A stretch of 64,000 bases of DNA from Hydractinia echinata (taxonomy: Eukaryota; Cnidaria; Hydrozoa; Anthoathecata; Hydractiniidae), in NCBI GenBank assembly GCA_030067915.1, contig JASGCC010000188.1:496001-560000 (forward strand), read 5' to 3'. Made by a program: the position numbers and the translations under genes. Of the stretch, positions 39,653 through 53,900 are shown one piece after another. The notes beneath the pieces were generated by a model that did not search any database, had not been told where the DNA came from, and worked only from the letters and a program-made list of their open reading frames with translations. The stretch's first letter is position 1. Each line of letters opens with the position of its first letter.

Positions 39653-42600
39653 ATGGCACAGTCAACAAAAAAGAATGACACTAATGCAAGATTAAATGAA
39701 GCCATCAAGTGTAATATATGTCTCGAGCAACTATGTAATCCCAAAATATTGCAATGTTTTCATACCTTCTGTAAAGAATGTCTGGACCACGTAATCCAAT
39801 GGGAATATGGTGGCGCAGGTACTATAAAATGCCCATTGATGTGTGCAGATTTAACTAAAATTACATTAACAGGCACTACCAATGATTTGCCACCAAATTA
39901 CAATCTTGCAGGTGTCATTGATGTGTTGTCTAGGTGAGTATAACCATATACATATTGATGTTTTTCTGATATTAAAATTGTATAGGAGTTATGAGTGGAT
40001 TTAGAAGACTTTCCTTTTCATCAAAACTTCCTTTCTTAAAAAAAAATGACTATCTGTGTTTTTTAAGAAGAAAGTCACTTCTGGCAGTTGACATGACTTT
40101 TAAAAAATAATAGGTTTAATTTATATGGTGTACTCAGGCACGTTTTATGCATAATAAAATTTAAAAGGCCAATCTTCTGAATGTTTATCCCTTAAAAATA
40201 CATAAACAAACAATTCGCAAAATTGGCAACCTTATTAAATTAGAGAGACTCTATGCATTAGAGATCTTGTTGAAAGTTCTAAAAATACGAGGTATTTTTA
40301 GTCTCACATGGTGACTATGAAAGGCAGACAAAGTAGACACATGGAATTAGCAAGAGCACAATTTAATTTGCTAGAAATTTTTCTCACTATCAATTTGTTG
40401 TAACTATTTCATATTGTTTTTTGGTAGGTTACGTATATTTTTTTGAAAACAACAACAAACGTCTTTGAATATAAGTTCAAATTTATAGGGTGTATGCGTT
40501 ACATATCTGTTACAGGATGAAGATAATAGCATGAGCTCGAAAAAATTGGGGGGGGGGGGGGGGATCTTTTTCATATACCATCCATTACATATTAAATTTC
40601 TTTTACAAAACCGCAGAAACTCTGCAAGAGTAAGTGCTAATGTGTTAAAGCCTAACAAAGCTCCTTTTTTTTATTCGAAAAAGATTTATTCTCTAGATAT
40701 TACATCATAATAAGGAAAGTTCGTGTTGAAAAATAAAATAAAAATGGAAAATAAATAAAAAATGGAAAATAAAAAAATTTTGTTGAGAATAGTTAGAAAA
40801 CTGTATTTTCTACATTTATCACGTTTCTAAAAAACATTGAATGAGAGTTGGGAGTCAAATAGCTTTGTGAAGCAAGTCATTTCTTCTGCAGGCAGGTTGT
40901 GTTTCAAAAATGTCTCTGTATTTTTTGCAAGTTAAAAATTTTGAAATTATTATTTTAACATTTGATAGGGATTTCAAAATGCTTTTTGAACGAATAAATT
41001 TTGATTTATTGTCACTGAAAATCATGCTCTAGGGGTATGCCCTATTCTTAAAATTGTTATTACATTGTCAAAACAGACTGTAAAGTAGATTTTGAAATTA
41101 ACTTGTTTGTGTACTGTTAATGTCTTGAAAAAAAGAAATAGAGAAATAAATTTTGCAAAGCTGACTAAATTTAAGTTTCACTATTTCAACTAATATTTTT
41201 CAAAGGAATAACAAAGCTTATGTTTTAAATTTGTTTACATTAAATTGATTAATAATCTTTTTGTTAATTATTTTCTTAGCTCAAATAGCAAAATATGCAA
41301 AGCAGACAGAAATTGTACATCTGAGATCAGCAGATATTGTGCAGAATGCAACGTTAAGACTTGTAAAAGTTGCTGGTCAAAACATTTATGTAATGGCGCC
41401 ACGCCTCAAGTTGTGAGAAGGAAAGATGGGAGCAATAAAAGTGCAAGATACACTCCAATAACATTTGATGTAAAGACAGGTTGTTTTCAACCATATTGTG
41501 AAGAACATTCCACTATTGCCCATCACGTTTGCAAGACATGCAAAAATTGCTTTATTTGTATGTATTGTAAACATCGATCACACTTAGGGCATGATTTTTC
41601 ATCTGTTAAAAGTGCAGCTGAAGCTATTCGAAATTTTATTGATTCAAAACTTGAAACTGTCACAACAGAAGAGGAAGACTCCTCAGAATTAAAGGCAATA
41701 CTCAAATTATCAATTACTGAATTCCAAAAAACACGCATGTTACTTTTTCAAGAGTTAAGGAACCGCGAAATAACAATTGCAAAAGATCTTCTTCAATCTT
41801 TAGCCAAAGAAGAGAGTACAATCTTGAAAACATTTGATGATGAAGTTCGAACATTTTACAATGAAATTGCTCCTTTTCTTGATAAAGGCAAAATGAAGAA
41901 AGGTTTGGAATTCTTAACGGAGATAAAAAACAAGGAGGATTTTTGTGTTATAAAATCAACAAAACACGTAAAATCAAAGATAGATAAGCTCCTTTCATCT
42001 ACAGTTCCCATACTTAAAATAAATTTAGGTGATATTCAACCAGTGCCTGACTCTTATACACAATTAGGGGTGTTAAATGTCGAAAGACAGACCGAACCTA
42101 AGAAATCTCTGACTAGCTTTGTGCAGTGCAAGATGAAGAACATTGAGATGTCGAATGTGTATGCCAATGCTGCTAGAAAGTTAAAACAATTTCCTTTACT
42201 GCTGGACAGTAAGTGACAAATGGTATTTCTTTTAAAAAAAAATTTCTTATAGTAAAAATACACTTTTTGTTGTCTTTTAGAGTTTGGAAAGCATGAGAAT
42301 GAAGGGACAGTTGTAAGATATCAGGTGTGTATGTGAAAATGTTAATTGTTTAGCATAGCCAAAGTTTATTAAACGCAGATAGCAGTAGTTAAAAATCGGG
42401 ATTTGAAACTAAAATAACAAACAATTTATTTCTTTTTTAAACCGTTTGTCACAGGCAGATAAATATAAATAGTTTTTAAAAAAGTTATGTGCTGAATTTT
42501 GTCTCACCTATTCAGATTTTTCATCTTTAGACATTTTAATCTAAATTTATTCAAAAGACCGAAGAGATGAGAAATAGGTGGTTTTTGTGTTCTTTAATTG

Positions 42601-45600
42601 GATAAGTTGTATTCTATATCTATTTGGTTAGAATTTATTGTATATTTTGCATTTTAGCGAGTCCCAATAGATGTTCAATTTGGGCATGACATGGCAAATT
42701 TTATCACAATGATGGATGAGTACAGTCAATACTCGCTTGAGGTATGTGTTACTCTGTGCTCTATCATTTTAGAGCACTAACATGAACTGCTATTTATATA
42801 TGGGAGGGAAAAAATAACAAATTATATCAACAAATTTAAAAAACTAAATCAGTAATTGATTTTATGCATGATACCCCTGTAGTCCTAGCATATCAATTAT
42901 TAAAAAATAACACGAGTAAAACCTGATTTGTCTCGAGCTACTATCAATGAGCTAACTAAATAATTAAGGTTTGTATACCCTGTTTTTTTATATAAAAAGT
43001 TATATCGAGCAAATTTTTTTAAAAAACACTGCAAAACAGCTATGTATAATTTCGAAAATTACTCCTACAAGATGTTTCATTTTTTTTAATTTGGTTATCG
43101 AAGCCACATGATCACTGTTCTAGATTAATATATTTGCTGATGGTACAGCATAAACCCCACCAGTAGAAGTCAGTCTATTAATTAATTTTAGGGACACACT
43201 ATGGGCATATTCTACTATTGATACAATTACCCAAAACCAACTACTATTGATACAATTATCCAAAACCAACTACTATTGATACAATTATCCAAAACCAACT
43301 ACTATTGATACAATTATCCAAAACCAACTACTATTGATACAATTATCCAAAACCAACTACTATTGATACAATTATCCAAAACCAACTACTATTGATACAG
43401 TTATCCAAAACCAACTACTATTGATGCGATTATCCAAAACCAACTAGTATTGATACAATTATCCAAAACCAACTACTATTGATACAATTATCCAAAACCA
43501 ACTACTATTGATACAGTTATCCAAAACCAACTACTATTGATACAATTATCCAAAACCAACTACTATTGATACAATTATCCAAAACCAACTACTATTGATA
43601 CAATTATACAAAACCAACTACTATTGATACAATTATCCAAAACCAACTACTATTGATACAATTATACAAAACCAACTACTATTGATACAGTTATCCAAAA
43701 CCAACTACTATTGATACAATTATCCAAAACCAACTACTATTGATACAGTTATCCAAAACCAACTACTATTGATGCGATTATCCAAAACCAACTAGTATTG
43801 ATACAATTATCCAAAACCAACTACTATTGATACAATTATCCAAAACCAACTACTATTGATACAGTTATCCAAAACCAACTACTATTGATACAATTATCCA
43901 AAACCAACTACTATTGATACGATTATCCAAAACCAACTACTATTGATACAATTATACAAAACCAACTACTATTGCTACAATTATCCAAAACCAACTACTA
44001 TTGATACAATTATCCAAAACCAACTACTATTGCTACAATTATACAAAACCAACTACTATTGCTACAATTATCCAAAACCAACTACTATTGATACAATTAT
44101 CCAAAACCAACTACTATTGATACAATTATCCAAAACCAACTACTATTGATACGATTATCAAAAACCAACTACTATTGATACAATTATCCAAAACCAACTA
44201 CTATTGATGCGATTATCCAAAACCAACTACTATTGATACAATTATCCAAAACCAACTAGTATTGATACAATTATCCAAAACCAACTACTATTGATACAAT
44301 TATCCAAAACCAACTACTATTGATACAATTATCCAATTATCCATGGTTAAATAAATCAAAAATCTTTCAACGAAATTTTTGTAGTAATTTTTCTGTCTAA
44401 TATTTACTGAACCTCTTTGTTATTTTTTTAGGAGTTGCGTTTAGTTGATTATATACTGAAGAGGAAAGGTTTTCCTTCGAGAAAAAATTTACATCCTTCT
44501 GGTATGTATTTTATTGTCTTTTTGTTGCACTTTGCCAACATGGCAGAAAGAATACATTAGTCATTTCGCAGTTATATCGGGAATGCGAGTTACAAAAATT
44601 TTTGTACCCCTTCTTCGTATATTTTTGCACCTCAACTTTTCACATTTTATTTTGAAAATGCCTACTTTGTGGTCGGTATTTATTTGTGAATATTTTAACG
44701 TGTTACAAAGAAGCATTGCCAGATCGCCTCAATAATTTTTCAACATTGAGATTACTTTTGATAAAGTCGTAAAATGCTCCCTTTATTTTGCCGTTACGCC
44801 AGAAGTGAGTATTCCGCATCAATTTTTTACAGCTGGGATTTGCATTTCAATCCTGTTGTCAAATTCATTGAAAAGAGCATCCCACTTTATCATTTCCTTA
44901 TGTCTGCAATATCAACATCACAAAACAGATGCTATAAGGTTTAATTACCTTTTGTGGTGCAAACTTCATTAAAAAATATGTGGCAATAGGAATAATTTGG
45001 GACGCAGACGCATTAATTGACTAATGTTTATTTACGTGCACTATCCTTTTTTAAAAAAAGGACATAAAAATATAAAAATAACAATTCTTTCCTCGTATCT
45101 TTGAAACCAATCTGTTGCACACCTTCGTCAAGAAGATTGTTTTTAAGTTACTCTCCAATAGAGTAACTGCATGGCGTACTTTGCAAGTTTTAGCTGTTCG
45201 GTCTAAGGTAAACAGAAAAACAAAACTGATCAACTTTACAATTATGATTCTACCGAAATACCTTCTTCAACTACAGACATTTGTAATGAAATCGATATAA
45301 GAGGAAAGTAATTGGAAATAAAACAAAGCCATTGATTCACTCTCACAAATAAGCATGTACTTGCAAATCTATGTGTGCCTTATTTCTTGATATTCTCATA
45401 ATGTTTTTATGTAGCAGATGAAAAGAAGAAAAAGAAAGATGTATGTATGGTTCTTGTATTTAATGGTAGATTGTAACAATGCATTTTTTTCTCAAATAAA
45501 TAAAAGGAATTACATACAAGAATGATTTGCGTTTGTGCTTCTACTACTTCGTGTTCTTAAATCATAACATTTTATGGCATGACGAAGAAGACAGCAGATG

Positions 45601-45790
45601 CAATCCTTTAACATAATATCTTTAGGTATGCAGTGGTTATGACTTCTCCAGCATGTTATCACCTGATCTGGAAAATTTATCGTTCACAGATGTTGCTGAT
45701 GTGAAAATGCAAAGTCCAGAAAAACCGATTTTGTTCTCCAACACTGGTTATTTAACATCCAATTGTAAAGGGAGAAGAAGTAAGATTTAA
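39653..45790 (+). CDS. TRIM-type RING/B-box/coiled-coil protein with Nup98 GLEBS-like segment (gene 1)
   Basis: Exons 39653-39933, 41280-42208, 42281-42324, 42658-42741, 44432-44501, 45415-45440 (or 45418-45440, NAGNAG acceptor) and 45626-45790. All are in phase, 532 residues. RING at residues 20-64 (CNICLEQ, CFHTFCKEC, CPLMC). B-boxes at about 100-190 (CKSCWSKHLC; PYCEEHSTIAHHVCKTC, CKHRSHLGHDF). Coiled coil about 200-330. Residues about 404-470 resemble the RAE1-binding GLEBS segment of Nup98: EGTVVRYQRVP, FITMMDEYSQ and YSLEELRLVDYILKRKG (Nup98, from memory, SLEELRLEDYQANRKG). A Lys-rich micro-exon and a tail with VKMQSPEKPILFSNTG end the protein. Predicted E3 ubiquitin ligase able to bind RAE1; the binding is inference. 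Confidence 0.8.
43214..44336 (+). repeat. 29 bp satellite in gene 1 intron 4
   Basis: About 39 near-identical copies of a 29 bp unit containing CTACTATTGATACAATTATC and CAAAACCAA. Variants (ATACAG, ATGCGA, GCTACA) recur in blocks, suggesting higher-order duplication. Confidence 0.95.
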
Positions 45791-47960
45791 AAGGAAATTC
45801 TTAATGGTTTTCCTTCATTTATTAGCTATAAGCAAAAAAGTAAGTTTAAGAAATCCGTTAAACTTAAACGCGCAAAGAGTATGCCAAACGTATGTATTAT
45901 TGTAGTTGACATATTGAAGCATGAGATTGTACTTAGGGATGACTTACAAATCAAAAAGGGTGAACTGAACGTCAAGCTGACGTTTAAATTTTACTTCCTC
46001 CCTTTATACACTAAAAGTTAAAATCAAAGAATGTAATATTTTTAAATTATTATTTTTCATTTCCAAAGCGCTCATACATACGCTCGTATATAAAGCGTAC
46101 AGACGACAAATAAGTTGAAGATTATTTCTGGTCTCATAAAAATCGATGTTTCAAAATAAGAAATATTGCAGAATCAAAAGGTGTTTAGCATGTACTTTTC
46201 GATTTATGAGACACGCCTTAGCAAGCAATATAAATGTTTATCTTAACACCAACATTCACGTTTTAGGAAGACGTGTGCGTTCTTCAAAGTGGTAACCAGT
46301 AGTCCATCAAGTTGACTTGACATTAAACTTTGATCAACTGTTATTGGTAATTTGTCGAAGTGATGATAAAATGTTCTCGGTAATTCGTCGTAACAAGTTC
46401 TCGAAATGATGATATAATGATCTGTGTAATTTGTTGAAATAATCTATCGAAATGATGATAAATATTCTCCGTAATTCGTCGTAACAAATTCTCGAAATGA
46501 TGATACAATGTTCTGTGTTATTCGTCGAAACAATCTATCGAAATGATGATAAAATGTTCTAGGTAATTCGTCGATACAAGTTCTCAAAATGATGATGAAA
46601 TGTTCTCGGTAATTCGTCGATACAAGCTCTCGAAATGGTGATAAAATGTTCTCGGTAATTCGTCGAAACAAGCTATCGAAATTATGATAAAATGTTCTGG
46701 TTAATTCGTCGAAACAATCTATCGAAATGATACACCACACTTCTTTAACGCTCCAGGGATGGAAACAAATGATTTGTCAATTTTAAAGTTTGCGTTATGT
46801 CATTTTATTAATAAGCAGTAGTCTAATAGGATCTCTGAGTTGGTTTTTCAGCATGGTAGCTAATCTCTTTGTGATACTCTACAAAGATTTTATTTATCAA
46901 AACATTTTATAATGTTGATAAATCGTAATGTGAAAGTAAAATGTGCAAGTTACAATAATCTACTGTTTTGTATTTCAATCATCTACTGTTTTGTACTTCA
47001 ATCTTTGTTGTTTACTCAAGAATATTTTTGGCAAAATAAATGCATAAAACGTTGCAAAGTGAAATTGTGGAATGGACGTAATGTCTCTTACAAATCATCA
47101 TGCGTATTTGCGTGTTTTAATTCTGCCTCTTTGTACCAATTTTTGACTTAACATGTCTTACAACCTGAAAGATGTAAATAGAGGAATTTATGCAGTAAAT
47201 AAGTAAATAATAAATAGGAAATAGATTGTTTAAAAAGTATAAAATTGTGTTCTTGATCTTATCTTGTGTTCTATATCTTATAAACAAGAATTGATAGTTT
47301 TTAAGAAGTCGTTTCGCACAACAATGACTTCTATTAAGCGCACTTCTTTTGTAACTGCATATTTGCACTATGGGTCCCATGTGGGGACTATTATTTAAGG
47401 ATTGGGAACCAACCTTTGTGATAGTCATCTAAGTTAGAGTCATGTTATATAATTTAAGTAGGTTATTAAGTTGCTGCCAGAGGAGGAAATCGAAAGTGAA
47501 TAATGACGTCAATAATACGTTTAAAAAAATCTCTTGTCAATTTAAATCGAATTAACTGGTTTACGTTTTGTAAATAGTATATGTATCTATCTATTATATA
47601 TATAAACATATAATTTTTTTCATATGATGTATGATGCATCTTAAAAATGTGATTAATGTACATAATTATTTCTTTAAAATTGCACCGTTTATTTTTTCTT
47701 ACAATTAGAGCTTGTGTTGTTTGATTTCTGTTGTTACTAGTTGTTTCTTTGTTACTTCCCATGGAATATCCACAGTGACACTACTCGTTGCTAGCATTTT
47801 GGCTGAAAGTCAGACAGATGGTCGTACGGCCATCATTATCTGAATGTAGATTTTCGGATTTACCTCAATATTGAAAATAGTTTTGACAGCTGCATCAGGG
47901 AAATTTACTTTAGTTTGTTTATTGAAGATTTACACAATTCTTTTTTAGTATTAAAACAAA
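45791..47960. other. spacer between TRIM genes 1 and 2
   Basis: No gene. A minisatellite of about 42-46 bp (TCGAAATGATGATAAAATGT, GTAATTCGTCGAAACAA) fills about 46360-46735. From about 46740 to 47960 the sequence is closely matched by 57780-58924 upstream of TRIM gene 3, so it includes the duplicated promoter. Confidence 0.75.
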
Positions 47961-50900
47961 ATGAATTCATCAACAAAAAACTCGCACTTACTTGACGCTG
48001 TTAAATGTAGCTACTGCAGTCAAACATTGGATGAACCAAAAATTTTAGAATGTAACCATACCTTTTGTAAAGAATGTCTTGATGGCTTGCTGGTGTTTAG
48101 ACATTATGGAAACGCTACCATACAATGTCCGGAAGAACTCTGTGAAGAAGAGACATCATTAGGACCTGGTGAAACTACAAGCTCTCTTGCAACAAATTAC
48201 AACTTGTCGGCTGTTGTGGAAAGTCTGTGAGTTTTTTTTTCTCCCACTTACGCTATATCAATTACTTGTGTGTTACGCCTTGCGAAGTTTGTAGTCTTTC
48301 TGTGATTCTTTGTGAAGACCTATTGCAAACTTACTTCCCAAGGCCATAGGAACCAACCATTTTCAATATTTACATGTACCAAACTTTACTTCGGATGGTT
48401 TATTTTAATAACTATAAAAAGATATAAATGATATTGTAGGTCACATGAGAACACAAAGTATTTGTGCGAAGAAAGTTCAAATTGTAAATCATCCGTGACG
48501 AGGTCATGTACAAAATGTCAAACCAACACTTGCGATGATTGTTGGTCATCACATAATTGCGTTGATGCTGATTACACCCCAATCATATTTCACAGGAGAA
48601 CACAAACCATCCAACCTTTTTGTACAAGTCATCGCAGCATCGCTAATGTGATTTGCTCTGATTGTGATGGTGCATACATCTGCAGATATTGCCAGCATCG
48701 AACCCATGTAGGTCATGAAAGTGACACAATACAAACAGAAGCTGGGAAAATAAAGCATAGTCTTTTAAAGCAAGTAGAAGATGGCGAAAAGAAACGAGAA
48801 AGAGCGAAGCTTTTGGTTCAAGGCTACCACAAGCAAATTGATGATATCGAAATGTCAATGGATGAGTTTAGTGCTGAGCTAGACAGACGCGTGCAAACAC
48901 GGCTTAACAAATACTTTACCTTCTTGGAGAATGAGAAGAAAAGGATTCTCGACGAATTTCAACATGTTGTTAATCGGCTAAAAGCAGAAGTCGAAATTTT
49001 TGACGAATCATCGAAAGTAAGCAATGTCATTTCACGTTATTTTGAGAAGGTGAAAAGCAAAGGAGATTTTTTTATTGTGGCTGGTAAAGTCAACATTGCA
49101 GAAAGACTGAAGAGTTTAATTCCACAAGATGTCCCCCAAATGCAAGCTGTGCTTAACGATATGGAAAAAAAAGATACGTTTGAATGTAATCCTCTTGGAA
49201 AATTAAGTCTGACTGTTAGAGGCATACCTATATATAACAGTTTAAATCTTGTGTCGTGGGAGAAAACTGCTTTATATAAGCTCAAAAAAGGTTATTTATT
49301 TATCTTTGCTATCTGCTGATTTTGTGAGGGCATAATCACAGAGTAGGGAAGGAAATAATAAAAGCTAGGAAGAGATTATGAGATCACTAGATTTCGATTA
49401 TTGAAGTACGATTGCTTTATTTTAGTTCTCCTTCGTTCTGCAGCTAATGGGACCTTCAAAGCACATTTCAAGGTTTGTCATTTAATGCTACAACAGTGTC
49501 CGAATACCACGTCTTTTATTTCATCTTTTTGTGATTTTTCTTTATATAGCCTGTAACGAGAATTGAAACAACCCTAGAAAGTGGTTTATTAATGTTTGTC
49601 AGGACACGATTTCAATGCATCGGGTTGTTTGATGGATACAAACATTTTTCTGTGGAGGTAAATATTTTTTTTTGAATTAACTTTTCGTTCGTTCACAAAA
49701 TTGCAAAACAAACACGTAAGAATAATTAAAACTATCGGTTACAGATGGTTTAAGAAAGAATGTGTGAGAGGAATATTATGATAGGCTTCTGAATGAAGAA
49801 TGCCCTTGGAACAGAAAAGATATGGGTGCTAAACCAGTTCATGGAATGCCTTCTATTATCGGTTTAGAGGCAGTTGCAGAATTAATCGTTAAAATAAAAC
49901 CTAATAAAGCCGCTGAATCATTAGGAATTGTAGTCGAAATTTTGAATGCGACTGTTAAAATAGACATACAGCTGGTATGAATGACAGTTATATCGTAAAT
50001 CTTTACAAAGGTAAAGATGATGCATTGGAACGATCAAGTGATAAAAGTAATTGAGAGAGTGGGTCAAAATATCATCAGAGATACAACAGATGCCATATGT
50101 ATACTCCGTCAGCTTCAAAAAAAAACCTTGCAGAGAACAAAAATCCCTATCTCGCTGTCGTCGATCTTGAAAAAGCCTTTAATTGAGTGCTAAAAGAAGG
50201 TGGCTATGTGGAAACTTGGCCTAGAAGAATGTCTTAATCGAGCAGACAAAGAATGGGACCTGGAGAACGATATAGAGCTTGATATAGTTGACTCGGGAGG
50301 GAGGGAGGGAGGGAGGGAGGGAGGGAGGGAGGGAGGTAAGTTGTGTTTATTGGGTATTGGGTATTTTTCTTAGTTTCTTTGTTGTTTGATTCTTAGTTTC
50401 TTTGTTTGGTTTTTATTCCTAGGAACTACGTTTACAAGACTATAACATCTTTAATTCATCAGAAGTTCTAAAGTCTGGTAAGTTTTAAATATCTTACAGA
50501 TTCGAATATCAAGATTGTAGAAAAATTGAACAATCAGTCTCAAAAAAGAATTCCGCAGATTTAAGCTATACTCAGCGACATCAAACAAAACACGTTAAAA
50601 TTCAACCCACTTGAAAAATTTGGTGTTACTGTTAGAGACATATCTGTAAATGACAATTTGAATCAATATGCGCGATTTGCAGAGAATCTCAGAAAGGTTA
50701 GAAATTATTGAGAAAAAAACATTGAAAATCACGAAAACACAAATTGCCATATTATAGATGTACCAAGCAGAGAAGACCTAGACGAGGAGGTCAATGATCC
50801 TGAAAATATCAAACTTCAGAGGGTTTGCAAGTAATGGATAAAATCGTACGATTTTCCTTTTAATTGGCAAGTAGGATCGAGGTCTAAGAGCTCTGCAAAT

Positions 50901-53900
50901 TCCGACAAGACGCCAGACATAAATAACAATATTCTTTACGAATATATTGTTATGTAGCTATGTTCATAAGTGTTATTATGTTAAGTGTTTTTTTCCATTT
51001 TGAGTTGTTATCTGTTTCCCAGAGCTATATAATTTTAAAATCTTGTACAGTCTTGCAAGTTTTTAAATTCTTCTACCCTACTACTTATAATGTCCAAAAA
51101 TGTCTCTGTATACCAAAATGTTCAGACCAACTTGTATTGTTAAAATGTAAGAGAGAAAAGAGATTAGAAGATTACTAAATCTTGATTATTGCAGTACGAA
51201 TATGTTTTTGTTTTTTATTTCAGTTCTTCGTTATGCAGTGGAAGGGACGTTCAAAGCACCTTTTGCGGTTTGTCATTTTAATGCTTCGACAGTGTCTAAA
51301 TGCCACTGCCTATATATATATATATTTTTTTTTTCTTCCTTTTTATTTAGCCTGTAGCGAGTAGCAAAACAACCCAAAAAAGTGGTGTATCAATGACTGT
51401 AAGGAAACAATTTCAATGCATTCAGTTGATGGATGAATACAAACATTTTTCTGTTGAGGTAATATTTGTTTTTAAATTTTCGTTCTTGTGTGTCCTTTAT
51501 TTCCTCCGTTTGTTGTTTGCTTGTTTGTTTTCGTTTTTTTATTTCTAGGAACTACGTTTACAAGACTATAACATCTTTAATTCATTAGAAGTTCTAAAGT
51601 CTGGTAAGTTTTGAATATTTTACAGATTCGAATGTCTACTATAGTCAACCATAGGTGTAATGATTTTTTCATTGTCGCTGGTAAATTCAACTTTCCAGAA
51701 AAATTGAACAGTTTGTCTTCACAAGGTATGCGTAGACGGAAGCTGTACTAAAAAAAACACGTTTAAATTCGATTCACTTGCAAATTACTGCTAGAGACAT
51801 ACCTATATGACAGTTTAAATCGTTAAAAAGTAACGGGTAAATTAAAACAAATATTCAAAATCAAGCAAACGTTTTTCGATATTAAATCATTATGGATCCT
51901 GAATATCATAGACGTAGAAGAACAATGGGGACGAGGTTATGAAATAAATCACTGCGGAACAAGAACAATTCGTTGCGCAAAAGTAGTGATTTTTTGGCAA
52001 AATTTTAATATGCGGAATATTTCTTTTCAGAAGGAAAGTTAGATCGTGTGAAACTAAACAAAACCGATTACGGAGGTCTAAAATTTCGTAAAACTTCTTT
52101 CCACAAAATTATAAAATTAAAGATCGATAATAATCACAATATTGTCAGTGTTGGCCGACGTAAATCAAACATTGATAACGCTTGTGAGCGCTAATAATCC
52201 ATGCCAAGTTATACTTTTATAAAGTTAAAGCCCTTATTCCGAAAGATATGCAATACATCGAGTTGTACAGCCCGTAGAGTGTGCGAAAATGTCACGAATT
52301 AGGAGGAAGTACGTCGTAAGGTACGCTATTTCAACCGGAAGATAATACTCGGAACGCAGATAATAATAGACTTTCGCGTTAACGAGATGAGAAGACGGAC
52401 GAAGTTGCTTGTGCTATTTTTTTCACGTAAAAATACCGGCACTAATTATGAATATCGATTTCTTGAAGCCACGGAATCTGCTGCAATGAATTAAACAAAA
52501 ACAAACAATCTATAGAAACGAAAACAATTTATTAACTTTTTAAGATTTATAAAACAGCTTCAAATTTTTGACAGAAAAAAACAGTAACAACGTGGTGTGA
52601 GGTTTCGCTTTCTTCTTTTTATCACACGTATCTCGTTCTTATTGTACACAATCTAAAAGAAAACATTTTTATATAGTAAAGTTTCTAAATTCATTAAAAT
52701 CCAGTGCCCTTAAGAGATGATATTTCGAGCTAAATTTCCACACATTAAGCATTTATATATCATTTATTGGCACAGAGTTCTTAAAAAGTCTTCATTAGAT
52801 ACAATTTGCTTGATATAATTAATAAAGTCATGCAACTCTGTTTTCATTTGAGGGTTGTCTTCTTTCGGGGATTGGTAATTCAGTCGGTTTCAAAATTCAT
52901 ATCCACAGTTGTTGCTTATTGAACAGAAATTTAAAAGGTTTCTGTAACTCAAATGGAGGCTTTTTTACACACTAGAACCGCCTTTGTTGTCCCTCCTGGA
53001 AAAAAATTGACAGGGTAAATTCATTGTTATTATTGAGGTTAACCACATAAAATATCGATCCCTACCATTTGTGGCCAAGTCAATAGAATTGAAAGCGCTG
53101 TTTTTCATTTCGGAAGCACAAATTTTATTTAAAAATTTGCCCAAGCATGCCTTTATACTTATGGCTTTTTTGGCCAGTTGACAAATTCATATCAATTAAA
53201 TCTTCTTATTTTTTGCAATCAGACCATTTTGAAACAAATTTCTGGAATTAACATGGCAGCTATATTATAACCTCCTAACTGCAGCTAAAAAATCCTGTAG
53301 CTCGCTGGTAGGGCAGGTGTTAGGTTCATTCCGACTGACCCTTTTCTGTCACAATTTTTGATTTATTGAGTGAAACCGCCATCAATGCATTTTGCTTTAG
53401 AAGTGAGTCGTGCTTATGCCTTACTTAAAAAAGGATTAAAACGATTCGGGAAACCGTCATTTAAACAGAGCTTCAAGAGAGCCTAAGCTTCACCTGTCCT
53501 TTAAAATGTGTTGAACATATATAGCTATAAGTATAAAATAATTGAAATTTCTACTACCCTAGCTATATTATTTCATACGTATAGCTAGGGTAGTAGAAAT
53601 TTTTCATTTCCTTGGTATACTTAACGCGTAGCAAACGAACAAACAAACTTTTGGTACTTGTTTTAGAAATCATATAAGGTTGGGGAGAAGAACTATTGTA
53701 ATTATTGAACCCGAACAAATATAAACAAGAACATAATAATAAATAAGATAATTAAAATCAATGAAATAATGAAAATAATTAAAACAAATAAAACATATAA
53801 AATAAACAAATGAAGAAAATAAACAAAATAAACAAAATAAAGGGAAAAAAATTGAAGAAAATAAATAAAGAAAATAAAGAAAATGAATGTTGCTTATAAA

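Noticed and set aside
43214..44336. CRISPR-like array
   Set aside because: Units are contiguous with no unique spacers and lie in an animal intron; it is a satellite.
46444..46740. Repeat-rich minus-strand protein
   Set aside because: It translates the 42-46 bp minisatellite; the same happens at 57336-57527.
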